Shown: positions 1 to 7,632 of the stretch, piece after piece
Position numbering within the stretch: position 1 is the stretch's first letter
Layout of the letters: each line of letters starts with the position of its first letter
From: Opitutia bacterium
Lineage (GTDB): Bacteria; Verrucomicrobiota; Verrucomicrobiia; Opitutales; Seribacteraceae
Direction: 5' to 3'
Assembly (NCBI GenBank): GCA_002686835.1
Contig: NYYP01000015.1
Span: forward strand, 53,884 to 98,156
Length of the DNA: 44,273 bases
Program-made: the position numbers and the translations under genes
Notes under the pieces: model-generated
The model's database searches: none
Told to the model about the DNA's origin: nothing
Seen by the model: the letters and a program-made list of their open reading frames with translations, nothing else

Positions 1-138
1 CCTGTCCCAAATAAATACGGGTATAATTTCCATGCCACCCTGCAGGGCAGCATCGAGGGCCGGATGATCAGACAATCTTAGGTCTTTACGGAACCAGACG
101 ATTGCCCGTTTGCGGGAGGAGGAGGAGTCGGCGATCAT
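1..138 (-). CDS. phrB: Deoxyribodipyrimidine photolyase, N-terminal fragment
   Basis: The minus strand encodes 46 in-frame residues from an ATG at 138 to the window edge, so only the N-terminus is present. It contains AIVWFRKDLRLSDHPAL (about residues 12-28), the hallmark first strand and loop of the photolyase/cryptochrome alpha/beta domain, followed by a short helix and IIPVFIWD, the second strand. Family members use reduced FAD and light to split cyclobutane pyrimidine dimers in DNA. Whether this one is a CPD photolyase, a (6-4) photolyase or a cryptochrome cannot be told, because the FAD-binding part lies outside. Its start shares one base with the stop of the upstream SDR gene (TGATG), so the two are probably translationally coupled. 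It fits the DNA-repair content of the neighbouring genes. Confidence 0.9.
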   Translation of the reverse strand, partial: MIADSSSSRKRAIVWFRKDLRLSDHPALDAALQGGMEIIPVFIWDR

Positions 139-848
139 CAAGAAATTTTGGCACGGGACATCCCGCCGTCAACCTTGAGAATTTGTCCGGTCATCGAAAT
201 TGCTGCTGGTGAATGCAAGTACAAAGCGGTAGCGGCAATCTCCTCCACTGCAGGTAATTTCTTCAGGGGATGTCTGCCCTCAATCATGGGGATCATCTTC
301 TCTCCGCCCACCATTGCCAGTCCCATCTCGGTGGGTGTGAGGGTGGGGGCGATTACATTCACCCGTACCTTGGGAGCCAATTCGGCAGCCAGGGCAATGG
401 CAAATCCTTCCAATCCGGACTTGGCCGCGGAAATGGCACAATGATTGGGCAATCCGGTGCGGGCGGCCACCGAGGAAAAGAGAACCACGGAACCGGAGAG
501 CCTGGGTAACAGTGCCTGGATCAAGGTGAAGGCATCGAGTACACTGGTTTTATATGCTTCCAGCATTTGCTCGGAGCGTAGACGTTTAAGCGGGCCAAGC
601 ACCACCTTGCCTGCACAGAAGGTGAGGGAATCAATCTGCTCGGGCAATTGATCTATGTAGGAAGAAGAATTGGTGATATCCCCAGTTATCCAGTTACAAT
701 TTGCGGGTGCTGACTCCGGCGGGGTGCGTGAAAGGGCATAAACTTCATGCCCTGCACCAATGGATTGGTCGACCAATGAGCGACCTATTCCCCGGGATGC
801 ACCGGCAATTAAATGTTTAATGGGTGTGGACTGACTACTTGTTTCCAT
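138..848 (-). CDS. Short-chain dehydrogenase/reductase (SDR) with a degenerate active site
   Basis: 236-residue Rossmann-fold protein. The nucleotide-binding motif GASRGIG is at residues 16-22. The serine strand VVLFSS (121-126) and Lys143 of the active site are present, and the C-terminus TGQILKVDGGM is typical of SDRs. However, the catalytic Tyr of YxxxK is replaced: the segment reads ISAAK, with Ile139 at the Tyr position. The usual NAG motif is CAG (78-80), and the helix that normally carries the catalytic Asn shows Ser or Thr there. The fold and cofactor site look intact while catalysis is doubtful. It is the upstream partner of the photolyase gene (one-base overlap); SDR genes are known companions of photolyase genes in light-stress operons of other bacteria. 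The substrate is unknown. An alternative is a cofactor-binding regulator rather than an enzyme. Confidence 0.88.
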   Translation of the reverse strand: METSSQSTPIKHLIAGASRGIGRSLVDQSIGAGHEVYALSRTPPESAPANCNWITGDITNSSSYIDQLPEQIDSLTFCAGKVVLGPLKRLRSEQMLEAYKTSVLDAFTLIQALLPRLSGSVVLFSSVAARTGLPNHCAISAAKSGLEGFAIALAAELAPKVRVNVIAPTLTPTEMGLAMVGGEKMIPMIEGRHPLKKLPAVEEIAATALYLHSPAAISMTGQILKVDGGMSRAKIS

Positions 849-899
849 TCAAATAAAACGATTGTTTGATTCTTTTGGATCATCTTTTTATCTGATCTG

Positions 900-926
900 C
901 TTGCCCTTTTTGAATACCGTTACATA
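900..926 (+). promoter_or_regulatory. Putative promoter for umuDC
   Basis: CTTGCC (900-905), 15 bases, then TACATA (921-926), ending 13 bases before the ATG chosen for umuD. The same layout recurs ahead of several other genes in the window (near 16,400, 25,158 and on the minus strand near 33,723). I see no recognisable LexA/SOS operator in this divergent intergenic region. The call is by eye only. Confidence 0.3.
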
Positions 927-939
927 TTTCAAGTTGGAT

Positions 940-1458
940 ATGACCAACCAGGGAGGAAAAAGGGAAGGGGCAGGGCGTCCCAAGGGGAGCAACCAGTATG
1001 GTGAGTGCACCAAGCCGGTGCGTCTGCCGGTCAGTCAGATCGAGCGGGTGCTTCGTTTTGTGCGGGATCGTGAGCATGCTCTTCCCCTCTATTCCTGCGG
1101 TGTATCTGCAGGATTTCCCTCCCCTGCGGATGATTATGCCGAGGGAGCTCTGGATTTGAATGCCCATCTCATCCGTGAGCCAGCGGCTACTTTTTTTGCC
1201 CGTGCCCGGGGGGATTCGATGATCGGTGCGGGAATACATGATGGTGATTTGCTTGTGGTTGACCGGAGTCTGCCAGCAGAGGATGGCAAAGTGGTGGTGG
1301 TATCGATTAATGGAGAGCTAACGGTGAAAAGAATGCGCCGGGAAAAAGGCATTAGCTGGTTAGTCCCCGAAAACCCCGACTATCCCCCCATACAATTTCA
1401 GGAACAGGATGATGCTCATCTTTGGGGAGTGGTCACGAATGTGATCCATTCCTTATGA
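940..1458 (+). CDS. umuD: UmuD-like autoproteolytic subunit of DNA polymerase V
   Basis: 172 residues from the ATG at 940; the frame is open further upstream, but homology and the promoter-like element favour this start. The S24/LexA-type peptidase part runs from about residue 50: [15 protein letters not shown] holds the probable self-cleavage bond Ala57-Gly58 (LexA-type AG rather than the Cys-Gly of E. coli UmuD). GDSM gives the nucleophile Ser93, and GELTVKRM gives the general base Lys130. RecA-stimulated self-cleavage would yield the active UmuD' partner of UmuC for translesion synthesis. Unlike E. coli UmuD, about 50 residues precede the cleavage site, including a basic [13 protein letters not shown] segment (5-17) that resembles an AT-hook-like or DNA-contacting tail. 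The stop overlaps the umuC start by four bases (ATGA), so the pair is translationally coupled. Confidence 0.93.
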   Translation: MTNQGGKREGAGRPKGSNQYGECTKPVRLPVSQIERVLRFVRDREHALPLYSCGVSAGFPSPADDYAEGALDLNAHLIREPAATFFARARGDSMIGAGIHDGDLLVVDRSLPAEDGKVVVVSINGELTVKRMRREKGISWLVPENPDYPPIQFQEQDDAHLWGVVTNVIHSL

Positions 1459-2708
1459 TTGCCCTGGCTGACTGCAATAATTTTTATGTCTCCTGCGAAC
1501 GGGTATTCCGTCCCTATTTGCATGACCGTCCGGTCATTGTTCTGTCCAACAACGATGGATGTGCGGTTGCCCGATCCAATGAGGCAAAGGCTCTGGGCGT
1601 GCCCATGGGCGCCCCCTATCACCAGATTCGTTATCTTTGTGAGCGCAATGGGGTGGAGGTGTTTTCCTCAAATTATGAATTGTATGGAGATATGTCCGGC
1701 CGTGTGGTCTCAGTACTCCGCCGATTTGCTGCGGAACTGGAAGTCTATTCGATCGATGAATCCTTTCTCAATTTTTCTGGCCTGGTTGATCCGCTTGAAC
1801 TTGCTGTGCAGATGCGACGGACGGTCGGCCAATGGACTGGCATTCCAATTTCCGTGGGACTGGGCCCGACCAAGACATTGGCGAAACTCGCCAACCGTCT
1901 GGCCAAAAAATCAGGCAGTGGATGTATGCAGGTTAATGCGGGAGAGGATGATATTCTTGGCCGCGTAGCGATTGAGGATGTCTGGGGAGTGGGTCGCCGG
2001 TTGGCGGTCCGTCTTCGTCGGGTGGGGGCACTGGATGCCCGTGGCTTTATTCATCTCCCTCCTTCCGTAGTCCGGTCGATTGGTGGGGTCACTTTGGAGC
2101 GTACCTGGCGGGAACTTCATGGCACACCCTGTCTTGATATGGAAGAGGTTGCCCCTGCCCGCAAAAACACCTGCTGCTCACGATCGTTTGGTAAACCACT
2201 GACTGAGTTGGTGGAACTGGAGGAAGCAGTGGCCAACTATGCCGTGCGTGCCATCCGCAAGGTTCGCTCGGAGGGTTCTCTGGCCTGTGGTATTCAGGTA
2301 TTTGTTATGACCAACCGTTTCCGGGAGGACCAGTCCCAGTATTCCAATGCCCGGGCACTGGCTTTGGATGAACCGACTGATAACCCTATCCGGGTAATCC
2401 GCCGGGCGAAGGAATTATTGCGGGCAATTTTCCGCCCGGGATATTTTTACAAAAAAGCCGGGGTCATTCTGCTCGATCTGGTGTCGTCCCACTCCCGCCA
2501 GGGTTTATTGTTTGAAGAATTTGGGGATGACCGAACCCGAGGTTTTGTCGATGCGGTGGAGGAAGTGGCCGCCCGCTACGGTCCAAGTGGTGGATTCTGG
2601 GCAGCTCAGGGAATTGATAAATCCTGGAGTATGCGCCGGGAAATGCGCACTCCCCGATACACCACCAACTGGTCGGAGATACCTGAGGTTGGAAATGCCA
2701 AAAGGTAA
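1455..2708 (+). CDS. umuC: Y-family DNA polymerase V catalytic subunit UmuC
   Basis: 417 residues, close to the 422 of E. coli UmuC. The start is the ATG overlapping the umuD stop; a longer in-frame extension would run inside umuD and is not homologous. It has the Y-family palm motifs: [12 protein letters not shown] at the N-terminus with metal ligand Asp6, and YSIDES with Asp101 and Glu102, the same position as Asp101 in E. coli. A finger-type [12 protein letters not shown] (29-40), helix-hairpin-helix region DVWGVGRR, and C-terminal little-finger segment ending in SPRYTT-like TPRYTTNW are all present. It copies past bulky DNA lesions with low fidelity together with UmuD'. It ends two bases before the convergent lipoprotein gene. 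With photolyase and AlkB nearby it forms part of a DNA-damage response set. Confidence 0.96.
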   Translation: MIALADCNNFYVSCERVFRPYLHDRPVIVLSNNDGCAVARSNEAKALGVPMGAPYHQIRYLCERNGVEVFSSNYELYGDMSGRVVSVLRRFAAELEVYSIDESFLNFSGLVDPLELAVQMRRTVGQWTGIPISVGLGPTKTLAKLANRLAKKSGSGCMQVNAGEDDILGRVAIEDVWGVGRRLAVRLRRVGALDARGFIHLPPSVVRSIGGVTLERTWRELHGTPCLDMEEVAPARKNTCCSRSFGKPLTELVELEEAVANYAVRAIRKVRSEGSLACGIQVFVMTNRFREDQSQYSNARALALDEPTDNPIRVIRRAKELLRAIFRPGYFYKKAGVILLDLVSSHSRQGLLFEEFGDDRTRGFVDAVEEVAARYGPSGGFWAAQGIDKSWSMRREMRTPRYTTNWSEIPEVGNAKR

Positions 2709-2709
2709 A

Positions 2710-4029
2710 TTATTTTGCCCAGTCAAAGCAGGCGATTTGCTCGCCATTGCGGGCAAAAAGATATCCATTAACCAGGGCTGGTCCATTCCAGCAACGGACA
2801 TTACTGAGCAATTTTCCGGAGTAAATTTCCTCAAATGAATCGGGTTTTGCTTCCACCACTGTAAGTTCACCAGTATTGCCGAGCAGAACAAGTTTGTCCT
2901 CAGCGAGGAGGATGCGTCCATATCCATACTTTTTACCCCTCCAGTTGAGGTCTCCACTGTTTGCGTCTAAGCAAACAAGCAAGTTTTCGCTGTATCCATA
3001 GATCGATCCATCGTGCAAAATAGCATTGGAAAACTTGGTCTTTAAATGTTTTGATTTCCAGATGGTAGACAAATTGTAGCCCGTACCATCTTTGCGGATT
3101 TGCAAGCATTCGGCACCCTTGCCATATCCCGCGGAAAGAAGAAAAGTATCGTCTGCTAAGGTCAGGGGTTGAGCAATCTGGGCATTGTTAAGGAAAATCT
3201 TCCAGGGATGTTTCCACTTGGTTTTACCATTCATCGGATCCAATCCGAGAATACTTCCCTCTACTGCCACAATAAGATGTTTTTCGCCAAGTAAGGGCAG
3301 GATTGCGGGAGAAAGATAGGTTCCACGTTCTGAAGGTTCCCCACGCCAGAGAAGTTTTCCAGTCTTTATATCGTAAGCTTGAGCCGCCCCGGTATCTCCC
3401 CCAAGGGACACAATAATTTGATCATTCCAAACCAAGGGAGAGCAGGAAATTCCCCATTCGGGAAAGTGATGATCATCGGGCAGAGTGGAAACCTTCCAGC
3501 GTTTTTCACCAGTCTTGTGATCGAGATTTGCCAGGGTGCCGTTGGAAAAAAGAATGATTAATTGATCTCCGTGCAGGGTGGGTGTGGAGCGAGGGCCTGG
3601 CCCGCTCATCATATCGTCCCATCTGGTTTTTTCGCTATACTTCCAAGAAATCTTCCCATTCTCGATGTTTCTGGCGGTAAGAGTTTCTTCATCCCCAATC
3701 TGTTCAAGAGTATAAAGCAGGGATCCTGATGTAATGATGGAGGAATGACTTACACCGCATGCATCTTCCCATACCACCGAGGGTGCATCTTTCCATTTGA
3801 ATTTGGCCCCCTGGTCCGGTGCATGGCCGTCCCGATCAGGACCACGGAATTGAGGCCATTCAAAATTGCCCGCTCTCCATTTTTGGGGATTCGGTATACT
3901 GGCTTGTAACTGTTTTGGATTGGACTCCTTTAGGCCAATGTGCGGTACCATCCCACCGCGCCATTCCATATGTACACACCCAGTGAGCAAAAGAAAGATG
4001 ACGAACCGCCAATGCTTAAGGTTGGCCAT
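2710..4029 (-). CDS. PQQ-type beta-propeller lipoprotein
   Basis: 439 residues from the ATG at 4029, chosen because it places a short lipoprotein signal before LLLTGC (lipobox Cys18); an ATG six codons upstream is also possible. The mature part opens with WPQFRGPDRDG, a sequence typical of PQQ-binding-like propeller proteins that are abundant in Verrucomicrobia and Planctomycetes. Repeated blade motifs follow, such as the DxxTGKxxW type (NGKISWKY, TGEKRWKV, TGKLLWRG, NGKTKWKH, SGDLNWRG). It is probably anchored to the inner face of the outer membrane or to the periplasmic side. No PQQ-dehydrogenase catalytic residues can be identified with confidence, so a structural or sugar-related role is equally possible. 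It is last in the run pirin-alkB-SOUL-peroxidase and is separated by 25 bases from the peroxidase gene. Confidence 0.85.
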   Translation of the reverse strand: MANLKHWRFVIFLLLTGCVHMEWRGGMVPHIGLKESNPKQLQASIPNPQKWRAGNFEWPQFRGPDRDGHAPDQGAKFKWKDAPSVVWEDACGVSHSSIITSGSLLYTLEQIGDEETLTARNIENGKISWKYSEKTRWDDMMSGPGPRSTPTLHGDQLIILFSNGTLANLDHKTGEKRWKVSTLPDDHHFPEWGISCSPLVWNDQIIVSLGGDTGAAQAYDIKTGKLLWRGEPSERGTYLSPAILPLLGEKHLIVAVEGSILGLDPMNGKTKWKHPWKIFLNNAQIAQPLTLADDTFLLSAGYGKGAECLQIRKDGTGYNLSTIWKSKHLKTKFSNAILHDGSIYGYSENLLVCLDANSGDLNWRGKKYGYGRILLAEDKLVLLGNTGELTVVEAKPDSFEEIYSGKLLSNVRCWNGPALVNGYLFARNGEQIACFDWAK

Positions 4030-4054
4030 CCTCAGAATTGGTAGCACGTAACGA

Positions 4055-4588
4055 TTATCCGTTTAAAGCGGATTCGATTGCCTTGATTAATTTTTTGGAG
4101 GTCGGTGAAGTCATGCTACCAAAACGGTCGATAGGTTTACCATCCTTACCAATCAAAATCTTGGTGAAATTCCATTTAACATTGCCTTTAAGGGGACCGC
4201 TTTCACCGATGATGGATTCATAGAGGGGGTGCCGGTTGGCCCCGTTTACTTCAATCTTCGAAAACATGGGAAAAGTCACACCAAACTTGGTTGAACAAAA
4301 TTCTTTAATTTCAGACTCCGATCCGGGTTCCTGACCGCCAAACTGATTGCAGGGGAATCCACAAACCACAAGGCCTTTGTCCTTGTAAGATTGATAAAGT
4401 TCTTCGAGGCCCTTGTATTGCCTGGTAAATCCGCACCTGGATGCCACATTGACAAGGAGCAATACCTTGCCTTTGTGGGCGGAGAGGCTGGTTTTTTCTC
4501 CATCAATGTCGAGAAGTTCGTGATCGTAAACAGTGGCCGCAGATAAAGTGCTCATAATGGATGCAAGAATAAGGGGGATGAATTTCAT
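4055..4588 (-). CDS. Exported glutathione peroxidase-family thiol peroxidase
   Basis: 177 residues with a Sec signal peptide (MKFIPLILASIMSTLSA). The family signature NVASRCGFTRQY carries the peroxidatic Cys52. The catalytic partners are visible as Gln86 in CNQFGGQEP and Trp139-Asn140 in VKWNFTK. Cys98 in IKEFCSTKFG sits where two-cysteine, thioredoxin-dependent members keep the resolving cysteine, so despite its name it is likely to use thioredoxin-like donors. It would detoxify hydrogen peroxide or lipid peroxides in the periplasm. The gene lies four bases downstream of the SOUL heme-protein gene, so they are probably co-transcribed. Glutathione peroxidases belong to singlet-oxygen regulons in other bacteria, which suits the photolyase and ECF sigma context. 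Confidence 0.95.
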   Translation of the reverse strand: MKFIPLILASIMSTLSAATVYDHELLDIDGEKTSLSAHKGKVLLLVNVASRCGFTRQYKGLEELYQSYKDKGLVVCGFPCNQFGGQEPGSESEIKEFCSTKFGVTFPMFSKIEVNGANRHPLYESIIGESGPLKGNVKWNFTKILIGKDGKPIDRFGSMTSPTSKKLIKAIESALNG

Positions 4589-4592
4589 AGAA

Positions 4593-5165
4593 TTAATTGG
4601 ATGGTTTGCTTGGTGAAGATTTTTTGGTGGTTAGGTGGATAGGCAGATGTACTTCCGAGCGTTTTAAAAACCAAGGAATAAAAGGACCGTCCCAGTACAC
4701 TGCATAAGCTGGGCCTGCTTGTTCGTAGTTAGGATTGTTTCCTAACCAGTTCAGTAACTTTCTCTGGTATTTCTCAAAATTTTCCGCACTGTACCCCCCC
4801 CGAACTCCAATGGCCACCACCGTCATGGGTTTTAGATCGCGAACGGTAACCGTGTTGGTGTTGGGTCGTGGTTTCTGTAAATCATTCTCCCCCACAAAGA
4901 AGCGCATTTTACCAGGCTCAATATCCGCTTCCACAGGAGTGGTCATAGCGAGATCATGTTTGGAAATATACCCGAATAATTTTCGAAACAATCCATTGTT
5001 TTCCTCAAAATAATGATCATCACTGACTGCTTCCAAGGCAGTGCGGGCAGGAAGTTTGAGTATCTTTATTTCCCCGACCGGTGTTTTTTCATGCATGGAT
5101 TCGTAGGCCATTACCAACGGTGTAGTGACAGAAAGGAAGAGAGGTACAAAAATAAAAATTCGCAC
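4593..5165 (-). CDS. Exported SOUL-family heme-binding protein
   Basis: 190 residues with an N-terminal signal peptide (MRIFIFVPLFLSVTTPLVMA). The mature part follows the SOUL/HBP pattern: a YE start, FRKLFGYI, then MTTPVEA (about 74-80), a central strand VVAIGVRGGYS, and the end AVYWDGPFIPWFLKRSEVHLPI. Family members bind heme or other tetrapyrroles non-covalently. A periplasmic location is inferred from the signal peptide. It is placed between alkB (55 bases upstream) and the glutathione peroxidase (4 bases downstream), which suggests a task in scavenging free tetrapyrrole, a photosensitiser, or heme under oxidative stress. The ligand is not proven by sequence. Confidence 0.88.
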   Translation of the reverse strand: MRIFIFVPLFLSVTTPLVMAYESMHEKTPVGEIKILKLPARTALEAVSDDHYFEENNGLFRKLFGYISKHDLAMTTPVEADIEPGKMRFFVGENDLQKPRPNTNTVTVRDLKPMTVVAIGVRGGYSAENFEKYQRKLLNWLGNNPNYEQAGPAYAVYWDGPFIPWFLKRSEVHLPIHLTTKKSSPSKPSN

Positions 5166-5220
5166 ACTTTATAAATCGCAGGTGAAGCGAATTTGGATCA
5201 ATCACAAAAAATAAGATTTC

Positions 5221-5832
5221 TTATTTTATGATACGGAAGGTCAGGTTGATCCTTGGATCGGTTGGTTTGGATGTGCGTGGGATTTCATGCATCCAATGAT
5301 GCTGGGTAGTTCCTTTCATTAGTAGAAAACTTCCATGATTGAGCATGATTTCATATTTCAAACCATTGGTTTTGTATTGCCTGTGCCGCATTTTGAATTT
5401 TCTTTCTGCTCCTAGACTGATCGATCCAATTACTGGGTTTTGGCCAAGCTCCTTCTCATCATCGCTGTGCCAGGCGACGCGGTCTTTTCCATCCCTGTAA
5501 TAATTAATTAATACAGAATTGAAGTTCACTTTGGCGATCGGTTCAATTGCCCTCTTTATTTGGATTAAATTTTGGGTCCAGGGTTTCGGGTTCATATGAA
5601 TCCCTGAGTAGGAGTATGACTTCCCGGGGTCCCCGTACCAAGCCTCCAGTCGTGGGACCAAGCTTTCCTTGCCATAAAACCTGATCGTATTTTGGGTCCA
5701 TTCTATCTCTTGCTTGAGGGAAGCTAATAAAATATCCGCTTGGTTGGATTCCAAGAGTTGCGGATAAAAGAAAAGTTCGGCATCGGGGAGTTTGATCTCT
5801 CCTGGTTGTTCCAAAATTAGAGAATCTTGCAT
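5221..5832 (-). CDS. alkB: AlkB-family 2-oxoglutarate/Fe(II)-dependent dealkylase
   Basis: 203 residues, most like the short ALKBH2/ALKBH3-type branch. It oxidatively removes alkyl groups such as 1-methyladenine and 3-methylcytosine from nucleic acid. Iron ligands are readable as His122 and Asp124 (AWHSDDE) and His182 (WMHEIP). 2-Oxoglutarate contacts are Arg194 and Arg200 in RINLTFR. NYYRDGKDRVAWHSD and LGAERKFKMRHR (substrate and double-stranded beta-helix strands) match the family closely. It starts two bases after the pirin stop, so the two are certainly in one transcript. It adds direct reversal of alkylation damage to the photolyase and Pol V genes nearby. Confidence 0.95.
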   Translation of the reverse strand: MQDSLILEQPGEIKLPDAELFFYPQLLESNQADILLASLKQEIEWTQNTIRFYGKESLVPRLEAWYGDPGKSYSYSGIHMNPKPWTQNLIQIKRAIEPIAKVNFNSVLINYYRDGKDRVAWHSDDEKELGQNPVIGSISLGAERKFKMRHRQYKTNGLKYEIMLNHGSFLLMKGTTQHHWMHEIPRTSKPTDPRINLTFRIIK

Positions 5833-5834
5833 GA

Positions 5835-6548
5835 TCAGAAAGGAGTAAGCCGGAAAAAAAAGAAGGTAGTGTCTTTATCGCAGATCAGTTCGATCGATTG
5901 GTCTAAATACTCGATCGCCAGTCCGTCCGCTTTTTCGAGTATAGTTTCCCCTACTGTAACCGAGCCCGAGACCACCTGTATCCACGCATGAGGGAGAGAA
6001 TTGTCAGGATCACAGTTAAAGGATTTTCCTTCGGTCGCCTTGCCAAGCCAGAACTGGGCATTTTGACGAATGGAAGATGATCCATCCTTTCCATCCCCGG
6101 AGAACAGAAGGGTCATATGATTGGGGTTTTCGAAATCAGTTAGTTTTTTTTCTGCATACAGTGGGCTTCCACCTAATTGATTGGGAAGCATCCAGATTTG
6201 ATAAAGCTCGGTCTGATTTTCTGCAGATGTGTTAAATTCACTGTGGGTCACACCGGATCCAGCACTCATATATTGGAGGTCGCCCGGTTTGATGACTGAC
6301 CCATTTCCCATACTGTCCCGATGTTCCAGTTCACCTGAAATAACATAGGTGAAAATTTCAGCATCTTTGTGGGGGTGGGTGGGGAATCCGCCCCTGGGTT
6401 CAATGATATCGTTATTCATCACAATAAGTGAATAAAAACCAGACCAATTGGGGTCTTGGTAGTTGGCAAAAGAGAAAGTATAATTGGCATGCAACCAACC
6501 ATGCTTGGCAGTACCCCGGTCTTTTGCTTTGCGGATACGGAAGTTCAT
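5835..6548 (-). CDS. Pirin-family bicupin protein (YhhW-type)
   Basis: 237 residues. The N-terminal cupin carries the pirin metal site: His58 and His60 in FPTHPHKDAEIFTYV and His102 and Glu104 in GVTHSEF. The second cupin domain (about 130-237) is more divergent, as usual. Members bind iron; some are quercetin dioxygenases and others redox-sensing partners of enzymes or transcription factors, so the precise role cannot be fixed. It heads a minus-strand gene run with alkB (two bases apart), SOUL and glutathione peroxidase. A promoter-like TAGAAT lies only six bases ahead of the start codon. Confidence 0.93.
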   Translation of the reverse strand: MNFRIRKAKDRGTAKHGWLHANYTFSFANYQDPNWSGFYSLIVMNNDIIEPRGGFPTHPHKDAEIFTYVISGELEHRDSMGNGSVIKPGDLQYMSAGSGVTHSEFNTSAENQTELYQIWMLPNQLGGSPLYAEKKLTDFENPNHMTLLFSGDGKDGSSSIRQNAQFWLGKATEGKSFNCDPDNSLPHAWIQVVSGSVTVGETILEKADGLAIEYLDQSIELICDKDTTFFFFRLTPF

Positions 6549-6554
6549 CCTACC

Positions 6555-6582
6555 ATTCTAAAGCGAGAGGCCTAAGAGCCAA
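6555..6582 (-). promoter_or_regulatory. Putative promoter of the pirin-alkB-SOUL-peroxidase run
   Basis: On the minus strand: TTGGCT (6582-6577), 16 bases, TAGAAT (6560-6555), then only six bases before the pirin ATG. Initiation at the usual distance from a -10 element would fall on or next to the A of the start codon, and no Shine-Dalgarno sequence is visible. This suggests a leaderless or nearly leaderless mRNA. Confidence 0.4.
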
Positions 6583-6608
6583 GGATTGCCGAAATTTTAT
6601 CGAAATTA

Positions 6609-7514
6609 TTACTGGTTTGATAAAAGCAGCGATAGTTTTTCTGCCTCTGCGTCCACATGCATGCGGACTGCTTCAAGAGCTGAATTATATTCTTCCTCGT
6701 CAATTTTAAGCCTGCGAAAAAATCCACTGGGAAGATCTTCAACCTGTCCGGAACCACTATTTCCAAAACGCAATTTTTTGACCATATGGTTTGCGAGAAT
6801 AACCAGGTCTATAATTTTGTGAATTTTTGGATCCTCAATCTCCGAACGGGAGTCTTTACTCAGTGTATGGTGCCAGCGATTGACTTTTTCAATGATGGGA
6901 GGAATTCCCCATTTTTTAACAATCATTGAACCCAAAACATCGTGCTGTACATACCCAAGTGCCTTTTCGGCAAACCAAACAGAAGAATCATTATTCTGTG
7001 CAAATTTTACTTCACGAAGGAATTTTTTGTGCATAAATTTTATTTTGGCCACCTTTCCTAAATCGTGCAGAAGCCCACAGGCATAAGCATGATCTGAATA
7101 CTCGCAATGATATCTGTCTGCCAGGAACTGAGCAGCCAATGCCACCCCGCAACTGTGAAGCCATAAACCTTCCAGTTTAAATTTAACTTCAATTTTTTCA
7201 CAGGTGTATGCGTCGAGCACAGAGACATTTAGTAAGAGTTGCCTTACTTTTTCACTTCCGATTGTCAGTACAGCATCATTTACATCCACGATTCTTTTTT
7301 CTCTGCCCTGGCGATACTTCAAAGAGTTGGCAATTTTAAGAATTTTGGAAAAAACGGATTGATCGTGGGAAATCAGATCGCAAATGACAAAGTTTGCAGA
7401 TTCGGGATCAGATACGACATGCAGCATGTTGTTTACCAAAAGTGGAATACTGGGTAATTCACCTGCCAGTTGATTGACCACCTCAAGGTAGTTTTCTTCA
7501 AGATCCAATGCCAT
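6609..7514 (-). CDS. HDOD-domain signalling protein
   Basis: 301 residues that form a single HDOD domain: PSIPLLVNNMLHVVSDPESANFV near the N-terminus, SKILKIANS (about 56-64), then helix AVLTIGSEKVRQLLL. The HD part is kept, with His120 and His150-Asp151 in GLLHDLGKV, and NRWHH further on, so residues needed for metal binding and phosphodiesterase-type chemistry may be present; many HDOD proteins have lost them. HDOD proteins sit in signalling circuits that control motility, stress or virulence. There is no fused output domain. It is 60 bases upstream of the pirin gene on the same strand, but each gene has its own TAGAAT box, so they may be separate units. Confidence 0.9.
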   Translation of the reverse strand: MALDLEENYLEVVNQLAGELPSIPLLVNNMLHVVSDPESANFVICDLISHDQSVFSKILKIANSLKYRQGREKRIVDVNDAVLTIGSEKVRQLLLNVSVLDAYTCEKIEVKFKLEGLWLHSCGVALAAQFLADRYHCEYSDHAYACGLLHDLGKVAKIKFMHKKFLREVKFAQNNDSSVWFAEKALGYVQHDVLGSMIVKKWGIPPIIEKVNRWHHTLSKDSRSEIEDPKIHKIIDLVILANHMVKKLRFGNSGSGQVEDLPSGFFRRLKIDEEEYNSALEAVRMHVDAEAEKLSLLLSNQ

Positions 7515-7520
7515 CGTATT

Positions 7521-7547
7521 ATTCTAAAAATGCCTATTTAAAATCAA
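7521..7547 (-). promoter_or_regulatory. Putative promoter of the HDOD gene
   Basis: Minus strand: TTGATT (7547-7542), 15 bases, TAGAAT (7526-7521), six bases, ATG. This is the same TAGAAT-N6-ATG arrangement as the pirin gene, again without a Shine-Dalgarno sequence. Confidence 0.35.
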
Positions 7548-7632
7548 TCGTTAGGGGAACCTTGCTCCCTTTACAATTTCGAAATAGGTATAAGATCGAT
7601 CGATGAGTAAATCATACCAAATATTTTGAAAC

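Noticed and set aside
849-939. LexA/SOS operator between the SDR gene and umuD
   Set aside because: I looked for CTGT-N8-ACAG and GAAC-N4-GTTC-type boxes and saw none. The operator of this phylum may differ.
880-1239. A 119-residue open frame antisense to umuD
   Set aside because: umuD is certain in the other frame, and this frame shows no family pattern.
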